Source: a virus. From it: a DNA stretch of 64,000 bases. The stretch is taken from positions 1 to 64,000 of IMG/VR virus record IMGVR_UViG_3300013233_000137. The stretch is one strand, 5' to 3'. How positions within the stretch are numbered: the first letter of the stretch is position 1; each line of letters starts with the position of its first letter. Shown here one piece after another: positions 22,218 through 29,832 of this stretch. A model generated the notes under the pieces. The model saw only the letters and a program-made list of their open reading frames with translations. It made no database searches and had not been told where the DNA came from. The translations under genes and the position numbers were made by a program.

Positions 22218-22684
22218 ACTCCTCTCCTCCAAACCCCTACAAGATACCATGGACGCTCGACTTTGTGTAGTTCAAAATCTGGCAGATCAGCTTTACCCCA
22301 TAGACTACGGTGACGATTGTAGATATTACCATAGTAGAAAGAGTTAGGGCCTATATTCAAATTCTGTGACCATTTATAAGGCGTTAAGAGGATTATCTCC
22401 TTATCGCATATCTTCTTGGCCTGCTCAAGAACCTGGAAGCCACGTGGCTTAGTGAGATGCTCAATAAAGTCCAGCATTAGAATAATATCGAACTTCCATG
22501 ACATGTCCAAATCTCCGAACTCCATATTACGGACAATGGTGGGGCTATATGACTCCTCGACATCAATGGTAGTAACCCTATTGAAATGCTTCGAGATCTT
22601 CTTGTCACCACAACCTATATCAAGTATTGTGGGATTCTCATATAAGGCAACACGTTGATTTACGAAATCAGCTAGACTTTTCAT
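22166..22684 (-). CDS. SAM-dependent methyltransferase (class I)
   Basis: 172 aa. PTILDIGCGDKKISKHF is motif I, TTIDVEES motif II, DIILMLDFIEHL motif IV. No DPPY/PCQ, so the target is not likely to be DNA bases by the classical enzymes; a small molecule, sugar or protein is possible. Palindrome variant (centre ACG) near the start gives ADFVNQ. It overlaps the polymerase start by 52 bp. Confidence 0.7.
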   Translation of the reverse strand: MKSLADFVNQRVALYENPTILDIGCGDKKISKHFNRVTTIDVEESYSPTIVRNMEFGDLDMSWKFDIILMLDFIEHLTKPRGFQVLEQAKKICDKEIILLTPYKWSQNLNIGPNSFYYGNIYNRHRSLWGKADLPDFELHKVERPWYLVGVWRRGVCTSMTPKPAVSTVQQS

Positions 22685-23577
22685 ACGCTCTCCATACCTG
22701 ACATGCTTGAGACGCTTTCATGTGGAACAATATAGGGTCGTCCTAGTTTCGCAGCTTGTGCACGGATTTCCTGGTAGACTGAATTATCGCTGATCTCCCC
22801 AGAGGCCCAGGCTAAGCAGCGAGTACCGAAGTTATTGCCAATGGACTTCTGAATATGGTCCATCATGCAGAAGATCTCATTACGTTTACGATGCCGTTTG
22901 ATTAAGGAGTTCTCACTATGTTTTTTCTTGATTATTGGAGCGCGATTGCCCTTCTCCTTGGCATTTTTAATTTGCCTTACTGCCTCGAACTGCATCTCCT
23001 TCGTTGGCAGTTTCGAGATGTCCCGAATATTGTATTGGGTCAGAACTCCAGCGGCAGCTTGCTGCTGAATCTCATGTGGGAGTTCCAGGAGTTTTATACG
23101 CATCTGGACCCAAGTTGTGGACTTCCCTAACTCATTAGCTATTTGCTGATAGGTTAGTTTGAAGGAGGCCAAATGTTCAACAGCTTTGGCCTCCTCCATG
23201 ATGTTGAGGTCTTTACGTAGGAGGTTCTCCCGGAGGTTGATAAGCCTAGCATCGCATTCATCAGCAGAGGTAGTCACCGTTGCACGAATGGTTGCCCAGT
23301 TAAGGATCTTATGACAGGTGAACCTCCGGAACCCCGCTATAAGACGGTATTTGTATTTCTTACCGAAGTGATCCCCAGAATGTCTCTGAACAATAACAGG
23401 TGATAGTAGGCCATTGTTGCTGATATCCCGAACAAGATCCTGTACATCTATTGGGGCTATTGCACCACGGCAGTTCAGACCCTCATCCATGAGAATCTCC
23501 TTGAGTGGAATATCTAGTATCTCATTACTTGTTTGCTGACCTTTTAGTGGTACGCCAATGTCTGCGCTCTTAGTCAT
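22681..23577 (-). CDS. ParB/KorB-like DNA-binding protein 1
   Basis: 298 aa. ParB N-terminal domain at about 20-130: IPLKEIL, NGLLSPVIVQ, KYRLIAGFRRFTCHKIL (CTP/phosphate box, usually GERRxRA) and NLRENLLRKDLNIMEEAKAVEHL (usually ENLQREDL.P.EEA). KorB-type helix-turn-helix at about 135-175 (LTYQQIANELGKSTTWVQMRIKLLELP). This is the complete binding half of a ParB. Family members bind short palindromes (parS, KorB operators), so this is the best visible candidate for binding the dispersed palindrome. Overlaps neighbours by 4 bp. Confidence 0.8.
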   Translation of the reverse strand: MTKSADIGVPLKGQQTSNEILDIPLKEILMDEGLNCRGAIAPIDVQDLVRDISNNGLLSPVIVQRHSGDHFGKKYKYRLIAGFRRFTCHKILNWATIRATVTTSADECDARLINLRENLLRKDLNIMEEAKAVEHLASFKLTYQQIANELGKSTTWVQMRIKLLELPHEIQQQAAAGVLTQYNIRDISKLPTKEMQFEAVRQIKNAKEKGNRAPIIKKKHSENSLIKRHRKRNEIFCMMDHIQKSIGNNFGTRCLAWASGEISDNSVYQEIRAQAAKLGRPYIVPHESVSSMSGMESV

Positions 23578-25499
23578 GATTTCTCCCAGGTTATTATGTC
23601 CTCGGTTCTCTTAGCTCGTTCATTCCAATGGTACTTGAAGTCCCCAAGGCTTATGGCCTGTAGCTTACGCTTGGCCTTGAGGTTCTTCATAATCATATAG
23701 TCCGTTTCCAAATGTACCAAATCAATGATTGTTGCTCCTCGGTTAGTATCCATCCCTGTACGGTGAATACGATCTTCACTTTGTATTCGGGACTCCGCGT
23801 TGAAATCATTACTGTAATAGATGATTACCGGTGAAGCCGTAAGGTTCAGACCCATGCCAGCTGCCCCTGGTTGACCAACAAATGCTAAGCGGGGATATTG
23901 ATTTAGTAAATCAATTCTTTTGGGATGGGTTCTATCGAAGGCTTCAAGGTATTCTCCGGAATCACCATCTCCTATTGTATGCCAACCACGTCCATCAACA
24001 CGTAGTACGTCCCATTTCTGCTTTTGGCAGACTTTGACAATACGGTCTATAGAACCAGTAAACCCACCATAGATTACTACACGGCCTTGCTCACTATATT
24101 CATCAAGCAGGTCAATAAGCACATCTTCCTTCGGACAAGGAACCTCTGTAGTCACGCGTTGGAACTTCGGTATCTTCTTGAACCCACCGCATTTATCGCA
24201 GATGACGTTTTCAGTCTCGGCTTCCGCCCCGTCGAACTCAGCTGTATTCTCTGGTTTCTCATATATCGGTACGTCAATACGGCCAGTACCCTTGCATAAT
24301 GGACATTCCTCCATACCTATCTGCTCCTCGGAATACTGGAATCCATCACTCAACTCCCTCATGGACTCAAGACCCGTGATGACCCTCGGAGCTGTATCCA
24401 CTAGAACCTGTGCCACTCTCAATATCTCATCAGAAGGCTTACACTCGATAACCTTATAGGTCTTCTCTGGAAGGTCGAGGCAATCCTTCTTGAAGAATAC
24501 CTTAACCAATCCAGTCATTCGTCTATATAGGGTTTCAACCTCGTTTATCGAGGTCTTAAAGAGATGATCGGCTATGGTCACATGGTCAGCTTCATATAAT
24601 CCGCACTTAGCGCACTTCTTCTCGTCATCAAGCCAAGTTACTAGATGAGGATATACTCCACCAGTTATGGGTTGCTCACGCTGTTCAACTATCGACATGC
24701 GATTCTTGAACTTATGTATATCGCCTTCACGGAGATACCCTGGACAAGCTATAGAACATTGCATCCACCAGTCAGCAGGGGATTTCGGAGCCGGTGAGCC
24801 TGACATCAATATTACGAATCCCTTATCTCCCCAGTCTTCGCGGACACCTTCTGCTAACTGCATAGCGGCTTGACTACGTAGGGCTGTAGGGGTTTTGACA
24901 CGGCTTGACTCATCGAAGATCACGACATGTGGGGCTTTACGACCTTCAGGCCATTTATCTATAACGCCCCTTAATTTGGCGTATGTCATGAACTCGGGCC
25001 TTACGTCACATCCCCATTTCCTGAACTCCAATTTCACGGCTTGAAGCGCACTTCGTGGACCTATCCAGAATACATCTTCAAAACCACTTTCCTCGATAAG
25101 TTCAATGGCAGCCAGAGTTTTACCACATCCCATCTCGGCAGCCCAAATTCCGTAGTGAACAAGGAGCCCATGGGCTACCATCTCAAGCTGATGTTTGAAT
25201 AATGTTCTTGTAGTGATATAAGGGGCAGGAGCCTGGTCATAGATCTCAAATGGATCGTTACCCATGAGGTAATTGAGTTGGAACCAATTATGTCTACAAT
25301 CCTTTACTGACCAGACCTTACGGGGTGGGGCCTCGAAGCCATGCCATTTGGCACCTTGCATAGCTTTGACTTCGTCTTTTAGCACTTCATTATATGGGAA
25401 GGACAAGAATAATCTGTCTCCTTCTTTCGCTATCTTAGTAGTCACCCAACGATTTCCTCCTCGCAACTTACATTCTCTAACATCGGTAGGCATGTTCAT
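23574..25499 (-). CDS. SNF2-type DEAD/DEAH helicase
   Basis: 641 aa. WAAEMGCGKTLAAIELI (Walker A), VIFDESSRVKT (DExx), LMSGSPAPKSPADWW (motif III), FVGQPGAAGMGLNLT (motif V) and QSEDRIHRTGMD (motif VI, arginine finger). Two zinc clusters are inserted (CAKCGLYEADH; CPLCKGTGRI...CDKCGGF). SNF2 enzymes remodel or unwind DNA during replication and recombination; phage versions are common beside family A polymerases. A palindrome reads RIDLLNQYPRL just before motif V. Confidence 0.9.
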   Translation of the reverse strand: MNMPTDVRECKLRGGNRWVTTKIAKEGDRLFLSFPYNEVLKDEVKAMQGAKWHGFEAPPRKVWSVKDCRHNWFQLNYLMGNDPFEIYDQAPAPYITTRTLFKHQLEMVAHGLLVHYGIWAAEMGCGKTLAAIELIEESGFEDVFWIGPRSALQAVKLEFRKWGCDVRPEFMTYAKLRGVIDKWPEGRKAPHVVIFDESSRVKTPTALRSQAAMQLAEGVREDWGDKGFVILMSGSPAPKSPADWWMQCSIACPGYLREGDIHKFKNRMSIVEQREQPITGGVYPHLVTWLDDEKKCAKCGLYEADHVTIADHLFKTSINEVETLYRRMTGLVKVFFKKDCLDLPEKTYKVIECKPSDEILRVAQVLVDTAPRVITGLESMRELSDGFQYSEEQIGMEECPLCKGTGRIDVPIYEKPENTAEFDGAEAETENVICDKCGGFKKIPKFQRVTTEVPCPKEDVLIDLLDEYSEQGRVVIYGGFTGSIDRIVKVCQKQKWDVLRVDGRGWHTIGDGDSGEYLEAFDRTHPKRIDLLNQYPRLAFVGQPGAAGMGLNLTASPVIIYYSNDFNAESRIQSEDRIHRTGMDTNRGATIIDLVHLETDYMIMKNLKAKRKLQAISLGDFKYHWNERAKRTEDIITWEKS

Positions 25500-25993
25500 T
25501 TCTCCTCTAAGATGAAAGTCCCATCGGGTAACATCGTCTTGGCGTAGGAGTCCCAGATTAAGCCATAACCATGGGCCTCGAACTCCAATAGTAATGTACC
25601 AAATAGTGTCCGTCTAACTTGTTCCTCATCTTCTTTGAAGATCAAATTAGTACGTATGGTGTCCTTCCACTTCCTAAGTGTCCCATATAATAAGTAAAGT
25701 TGATTTGATAAATCAATTTTACTTATCGAGGCGTACCATCCTTTGTTGATCTCATCAACCAATATTGAAATGTTTATCGCCTCCAAAAATAAATGGCCAT
25801 TACGTATAGTACGCATTGGCTCCTCGGTCCTACCTGTTAATTCGTTTAATGTCAGAGCATAAGTTAGTGGCTCATTGAACTTTAGACTAGAGTTATCTAG
25901 TGTTCTGGTTGGATATCCATTATTGGAGGTCTTGCAGAACTCCAAATATTTTGGCCAGTTGATTCGAGATTCACTAACCCATACTATTTCCAT
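25496..25993 (-). CDS. hypothetical protein
   Basis: 165 aa; opens EIVWVSESRINWPKYLEFCKTSNNG. Palindrome with centre GAT reads IDLSNQLYLLYG. No family recognised. Located between the helicase and a probable ssDNA-binding protein, so a replication accessory is plausible. Confidence 0.55.
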   Translation of the reverse strand: MEIVWVSESRINWPKYLEFCKTSNNGYPTRTLDNSSLKFNEPLTYALTLNELTGRTEEPMRTIRNGHLFLEAINISILVDEINKGWYASISKIDLSNQLYLLYGTLRKWKDTIRTNLIFKEDEEQVRRTLFGTLLLEFEAHGYGLIWDSYAKTMLPDGTFILEEK

Positions 25994-26011
25994 GTGTTCT
26001 CCAAGAAATAA

Positions 26012-26078
26012 CTAGGGGAGAGGCAATCAGGTTCAGGAGGAACCTTGTGGGCCTCACAGCTACCACCCTCTCCCCTAG
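26012..26078 (-). terminator. long-loop stem, possible attenuator
   Basis: A perfect 12-bp inverted repeat, CTAGGGGAGAGG (26012-26023) and CCTCTCCCCTAG (26067-26078), sits between two genes. On the minus strand it is followed by TTATTTCTT. The 43-nt loop is longer than normal for a terminator, so an RNA control element is an alternative. Confidence 0.5.
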
Positions 26079-26090
26079 TGAGCGATTGCA

Positions 26091-26723
26091 CTACCGATCG
26101 CGTTTGTCGTCCTCGGCTACCTCTTCACTCTCGGCGCTTGCGAACTTTAGTGCCTGCTTCTTGATCTCCTCCATAGGCGGTGTCTCGAGAGGCGTTGAAC
26201 ATTCAACGACCAACGGACCATACCATGAGTACTTCTTCGTCTCGATGAAATGAGTCTTAAACGTGGCGGCTTTGTGCATCAGCTTAAAGATGTTCTTAGC
26301 CTCACGTCTTGCGGTGATACTGCAACAGAAATATGTTGCAAAGGTCTTGGCAGTGGGGATGTATACCAGGAACTCTGGGCCCCACAGGCACCCTGAATCC
26401 TTTACCGTGGAATTATCGGCAATAGTCTTGAAGGTATCGCTCTCTTTCTCATGTGAGAATATAGGTTTCTCACCATTGGTATCTAATGCTGTCCAGCGCA
26501 TATGAATAATCAAGATATCTACTTGATTTGATAAATCAACGACATCATCTTCATTACGAACCAGGCCCCAATTACCGGCCTCAACTTGTTTTCTTTTACA
26601 GATTTTGGAATTCGTATCTGCGACTTGCAGACGGGGAAGAAACTCCCCACTCGAAACTTCTTCATTAAATGCCTCTTGGGTCACTGGCAATGCTGGCATG
26701 TCCTCGAATTTAACAACGTCCAT
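26091..26723 (-). CDS. putative single-stranded DNA-binding or replication protein
   Basis: 210 aa. Beta-rich centre (FLVYIPTAKTFATYFCCS) and an acidic C-terminal tail (SAESEEVAEDDKRDR), a layout common to phage ssDNA-binding proteins. Sequence identity to a named family was not recognised. Palindrome with centre GAT reads VVDLSNQVDI. Confidence 0.5.
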   Translation of the reverse strand: MDVVKFEDMPALPVTQEAFNEEVSSGEFLPRLQVADTNSKICKRKQVEAGNWGLVRNEDDVVDLSNQVDILIIHMRWTALDTNGEKPIFSHEKESDTFKTIADNSTVKDSGCLWGPEFLVYIPTAKTFATYFCCSITARREAKNIFKLMHKAATFKTHFIETKKYSWYGPLVVECSTPLETPPMEEIKKQALKFASAESEEVAEDDKRDR

Positions 26724-26806
26724 TTGAGCTCCTTGAGATTAGTATGGCCTGGGACCATCACTAGGCCCCAGGCTGATTTAGTAAATCACTTCCAAGCCAT
26801 ACAATG

Positions 26807-26995
26807 CTATCCTATACCATATCTTACGAGATTATGGGCATGTAGAAAACTAGCCCACCCTCGTTTAAGGCCCTCTGCAATTATCCATGAAAGAAATTCC
26901 TCTTCATGTTGTTTACAAAGCCAGATAGGATTGCCCTGGATATAGACCTTTTCTGCTGGTAATTTGAAGTAACGATCACAGGCTATACAGTCCAT
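26807..26995 (-). CDS. small zinc-binding protein
   Basis: 62 aa. MDCIACDRYFKLP, then PIWLCKQHEEEFLSW gives a CxxC...CxxH site. AAGCCATACTTATATGGGGATACT precedes it. Its leader and trailer hold a GCCTGGG/CCCAGGC hairpin and a palindrome copy (26774). Confidence 0.6.
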   Translation of the reverse strand: MDCIACDRYFKLPAEKVYIQGNPIWLCKQHEEEFLSWIIAEGLKRGWASFLHAHNLVRYGIG

Positions 26996-27031
26996 AGTAT
27001 CCCCATATAAGTATGGCTTAAACGTTTGTCA

Positions 27032-27982
27032 CTATGCTACGGCTTCGGCGGTCTTCTCTGCTGCCGCTGCCGCTTTCTTTGCCTCACGCTCGGCCTTACG
27101 CTTGGCCTTAAGCTCATCCTGTTCAGCCTTCTTCTGTTCCCAGGTTGCCTTGGCAACCTCGATAGTCTCGGGGTCCATACGCAGAACCCACTTCATCGCC
27201 ATACCAAATCCCTCTTCAGGCGTTGACAGGGAATGAGCTGCACAGAGTGCGCTTGCTGTGGTGCCACCTGCCAGTTCCTCTTTCAGTTCAGCGAGAGGAC
27301 GAAGACGCGGGGCTGCAACGAACTCCTCGGGCTTCGCATCCCGGCCTTCACGCTTGGCAGCACGGATCTCGGCCAGACGGGCTTTGACCTCTGGAATGAA
27401 CTTCTGGGGCGTATCAGTCTGGGCGCGATCCAGGAAGTTTTCCTGCTCATCTTCAGGGAGCTTTGCAAGGTGGTTAGCATTGCTGACACAAATGTCACCA
27501 TCATCTACCAATGCCGCAATCTTCTCATTGAGCTTAACCAGACCCAAACGATCATGCAGCCATCCGGTACTTACGGAGAGCTTCTCGGCCAGTGCTGACA
27601 TGGAGAGGAACGGATCAATACTCAGAAGGCGGTTAAGCTGCTTGGCATACTCCGCCGGACGGGTTTCGATCTTATGCAGATTGGTAGCCAACTGAGCTTC
27701 CAGAACACCTGCTTCATCCATGTCCTTCATAAGCATCGGGATCTCATTCAGGCCAGCATCCTTCGCTGCATTGAATCGCTGCAAGCCATCAATAAGGCCG
27801 ATGTACTCTTCCCCAGTTTCCGGGTCCTTACACATACGGCCCAGAGGCGGATTCAAAATACCTTTGGTACGTATGGAGTCCACCAACTCCAGATAGCCTT
27901 CGCTGTCACGCTTCACCTCGCGCAATGCTGATGGATTCTCACGAATCCGATGCAAAGCAACCATTTCCATCGTTTCTGCCAT
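27032..27982 (-). CDS. ParB-like nuclease-domain protein 2
   Basis: 316 aa. ParB fold at about 8-115: VALHRIREN, LVDSIRTKGILNPP, YIGLIDGLQRFNAAKDAG (box usually GERRxRA), TNLHKIETRPAEYAKQL (usually ENLQR..L.P.E). A helix-turn-helix follows (SMSALAEKLSVSTGWLHDRLGLVKL). The last 45 residues are Ala/Lys/Glu coiled coil. It differs from its neighbours in being GC-richer and in carrying no palindrome copy, which may mean more recent arrival. Second candidate binder of the palindrome. Confidence 0.8.
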   Translation of the reverse strand: MAETMEMVALHRIRENPSALREVKRDSEGYLELVDSIRTKGILNPPLGRMCKDPETGEEYIGLIDGLQRFNAAKDAGLNEIPMLMKDMDEAGVLEAQLATNLHKIETRPAEYAKQLNRLLSIDPFLSMSALAEKLSVSTGWLHDRLGLVKLNEKIAALVDDGDICVSNANHLAKLPEDEQENFLDRAQTDTPQKFIPEVKARLAEIRAAKREGRDAKPEEFVAAPRLRPLAELKEELAGGTTASALCAAHSLSTPEEGFGMAMKWVLRMDPETIEVAKATWEQKKAEQDELKAKRKAEREAKKAAAAAEKTAEAVA

Positions 27983-28036
27983 TTTGTTTCTCCTATATTA
28001 AAACGACTATCAATCTACATAGATTGATTTGATTTA

Positions 28037-28723
28037 CTAAATCAACGTAAATAACTTCTCGATATTCTTCTTATTTCCAATGGCTAGATCAAGGGTCGAA
28101 TACATCTGCCTTGAGAATATGCACTTGAAATCCTCTGGAGCATTGTACTCCGAGATGTATACCTTATGCCCTTCTGCTGTTTTAGCCCTACACCACTTCC
28201 AGAAGGCACTATGATCAAATGTCATACCATATCCCTGTGTACCTTGATAAGGTGGATCGCAATATATTATACTATTGGATGGGATATCCAAATAGCAATA
28301 ATCTTGGAATATTAATTGGGCACCTTGTAATTTCTTAGATTGCTTTACCGCTGATCTGTATGCCTCTGCCACCTCATCTATACCCTTACCTCTACGCCAC
28401 CCACCAAAGAACTTACCACCAAAGGATAAGGCGAACCCCACATATGAGGCCAAAGGGCCCAAGGAGTATTGTAGCATACCATATTGGTATTCATTTAACT
28501 CTGCTTCGCTCTTAGGTATAAGATCAATATGATCACGAATGAGGCGCAAGGCTGCTATGGCATGACTATTTACGTCTGCTCCTATTCGTGGGCCGGTGAC
28601 TTGGCAGATACTATTCCCGCCTCCAACGAAGGGCTCTACATAGTATTGTCCTGGTTTACGGGACCTCAATATCTTAGGAAGGATGAGCCTAGCTATTCTA
28701 GTCTTACTGCCGATGTACTTCAT
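28037..28723 (-). CDS. Dam-type DNA adenine-N6 methyltransferase (D12 class)
   Basis: 228 aa. KYIGSKTRIARLILPKI (motif X), YVEPFVGGGNSI (motif I, FxGxG) and IIYCDPPYQGTQGYG (motif IV, DPPY). The order X-I-IV defines the Dam/D12 class. No endonuclease partner is adjacent, so it is an orphan methylase for restriction protection or regulation. A palindrome (28030) overlaps its stop, and another (28736) its leader. Confidence 0.85.
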   Translation of the reverse strand: MKYIGSKTRIARLILPKILRSRKPGQYYVEPFVGGGNSICQVTGPRIGADVNSHAIAALRLIRDHIDLIPKSEAELNEYQYGMLQYSLGPLASYVGFALSFGGKFFGGWRRGKGIDEVAEAYRSAVKQSKKLQGAQLIFQDYCYLDIPSNSIIYCDPPYQGTQGYGMTFDHSAFWKWCRAKTAEGHKVYISEYNAPEDFKCIFSRQMYSTLDLAIGNKKNIEKLFTLI

Positions 28724-28780
28724 TCTCTGTCCTTATGATTTACTAAATCAGGGCCGGGTGTGAGCCATATATACATGGGT

Positions 28781-28925
28781 TTAAGGGTCTTCGCCCTCCC
28801 ATAGCTTGTATACTTGGGTCAGATATACAACGGCGACATAGGCCACTACGGGGTACTTCCTTCCTCGTATATTAGGATGCCCGGTCTTTGCCTCCCATGA
28901 CTCGCGGCCCTGATTTAGTAAATCA
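28781..28925 (-). other. open frame without clear start (possible gene fragment)
   Basis: On the minus strand an in-frame stretch reads DLLNQGRESWEAKTG, then RKYPVVAYVAVVYLTQ and VYKLWEGEDP-stop. No ATG exists in frame; an internal GTG would give 23 residues. Since it begins with the palindrome in the usual frame it may be a decayed gene or a short gene with an unusual start. Confidence 0.3.
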
Positions 28926-28938
28926 CCCTCTTCTCAAA

Positions 28939-28977
28939 TTGATTTGGTATCTTGATTAAATCAAAATAGTAAATCAA
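28939..28977. promoter_or_regulatory. 13-bp phased half-site array C
   Basis: TTGATTT at 28939, TTGATTA at 28952, AAATCAA at 28958 and 28971: a 39-bp near-palindrome with 13-bp phasing. It lies about 33 bp downstream of the predicted start of the leftward transcript, a position suited to blocking elongation. Confidence 0.9.
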
Positions 28978-29016
28978 TTTGAGACTTGTGCCACTGTCAC
29001 TTGTCGCGCACCTTAC

Positions 29017-29045
29017 ATTATAGGTATTTAGCCCCTAGAAGTAAA
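29017..29045 (-). promoter_or_regulatory. sigma-70 promoter for the leftward replication operon
   Basis: Minus strand TTTACT (29045-29040), 17-bp spacer, TATAAT (29022-29017). RNA would begin near 29010 and read array C, then the Dam-type methylase and the replication genes. Confidence 0.75.
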
Positions 29046-29306
29046 ATGGTTTTCAGAATTATTTTCAAAAGGCCCAAGTGTAACGTTTCGTTACACTGTA
29101 ACATATCTTTACCTACTACTAGGGCCCTTAAACTTCTCTCTATAGGGATTTTTTTTCTTTTTTTCTCTATAGAGCAACTTAATATATAAAAATAGTAAGT
29201 TGTAAGTGACTATATACCAACATGTTACAAGGGCCTATTTACTGTTTTCTGGAAAACCTGGTAACCGGCTTGTAACATGTTGTCATATAACGACTTAGAA
29301 AAACGC

Positions 29307-29335
29307 TTGACTTACTGCTTTGAAATGCCTATAAT
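29307..29335 (+). promoter_or_regulatory. consensus sigma-70 promoter for the rightward operon
   Basis: TTGACT (29307-29312), exactly 17 bp, TATAAT (29330-29335). Transcription would start near 29342, 20 bp before array D. Together with the promoter at 29017-29045 it makes a divergent pair in an otherwise gene-free 28926-29470 interval. Confidence 0.85.
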
Positions 29336-29361
29336 ACATTATACAGCAAGGGGTTATGGGA

Positions 29362-29414
29362 TTGATTTGATATTTTGATTTGAATCAAAATACTAAATCA
29401 ATTATAGAAATCAA
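29362..29414. promoter_or_regulatory. 13-bp phased half-site array D
   Basis: TTGATTT at 29362 and 29375, GAATCAA at 29382, AAATCAA at 29395 and 29408. Like half-sites are 13 bp apart and the first 40 bp form a palindrome. It lies at about +20 to +73 of the rightward transcript, followed by a standard palindrome copy at 29443 before the first gene. Confidence 0.9.
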
Positions 29415-29470
29415 ATAGGAAGACGTATTAGTCGCTGGAAATTGATTTAGTAAATCAGAAAGGAGGACCA

Positions 29471-29644
29471 ATGATAAAACGTCAATGTGATACGTGTTTC
29501 TCTTGGATAGATTTCTGCCAATTTTATGACGATCCGGAGGAACCAAGGGACCATGGGTTTTGTCAGAACAGAAAAGTGGAAACGGAAATCACCCATGGGG
29601 ATGAGAGTTGTGAGTTCTGGATGTATTATAAGGAGGACCAATGA
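29471..29644 (+). CDS. small cysteine-rich protein, first rightward gene
   Basis: 57 aa: MIKRQCDTCFSWIDFC, then HGFCQNRK and ESCEFWMYYKED. Four to five cysteines in CxxC and spaced pairs suggest a zinc knuckle. AAGGAGGACCA precedes the ATG, and the same string lies at its end before the next gene, with an ATGA overlap. Confidence 0.7.
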   Translation: MIKRQCDTCFSWIDFCQFYDDPEEPRDHGFCQNRKVETEITHGDESCEFWMYYKEDQ

Positions 29645-29832
29645 AACTGTATACGAGTTTTGAGGCAGCAAGAAACAGTATTGAGCCAGTGTTTTTACCT
29701 AAATTCTGTTACCTAAAGGACAATGAGGCGATGTGTGGAAACTGGTGCCCACACTTCCATATCATTAAAACCGGTAGTGTGAAGATAACATGTAGTCCAC
29801 AAGAGGTTTTCATTAAAGTCGAGGAGCAATGA
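29641..29832 (+). CDS. small MCGNWCP-motif protein, paralogue of 5142-5348
   Basis: 63 aa. Shares MCGNWCPHF, a preceding FCYLKD and a following TCSPQEVFIKV with the leftward gene at 5142-5348 (MCGNWCPAF ... KCFPQENIFEI). Probably a small metal-binding or disulfide protein of unknown role. ATGA overlaps on both sides. Confidence 0.65.
   Translation: MKLYTSFEAARNSIEPVFLPKFCYLKDNEAMCGNWCPHFHIIKTGSVKITCSPQEVFIKVEEQ

Noticed and set aside
27258-27695. Plus-strand frames over the ParB-like gene
   Set aside because: They mirror a GC-rich coding gene whose domain order is recognised on the minus strand.
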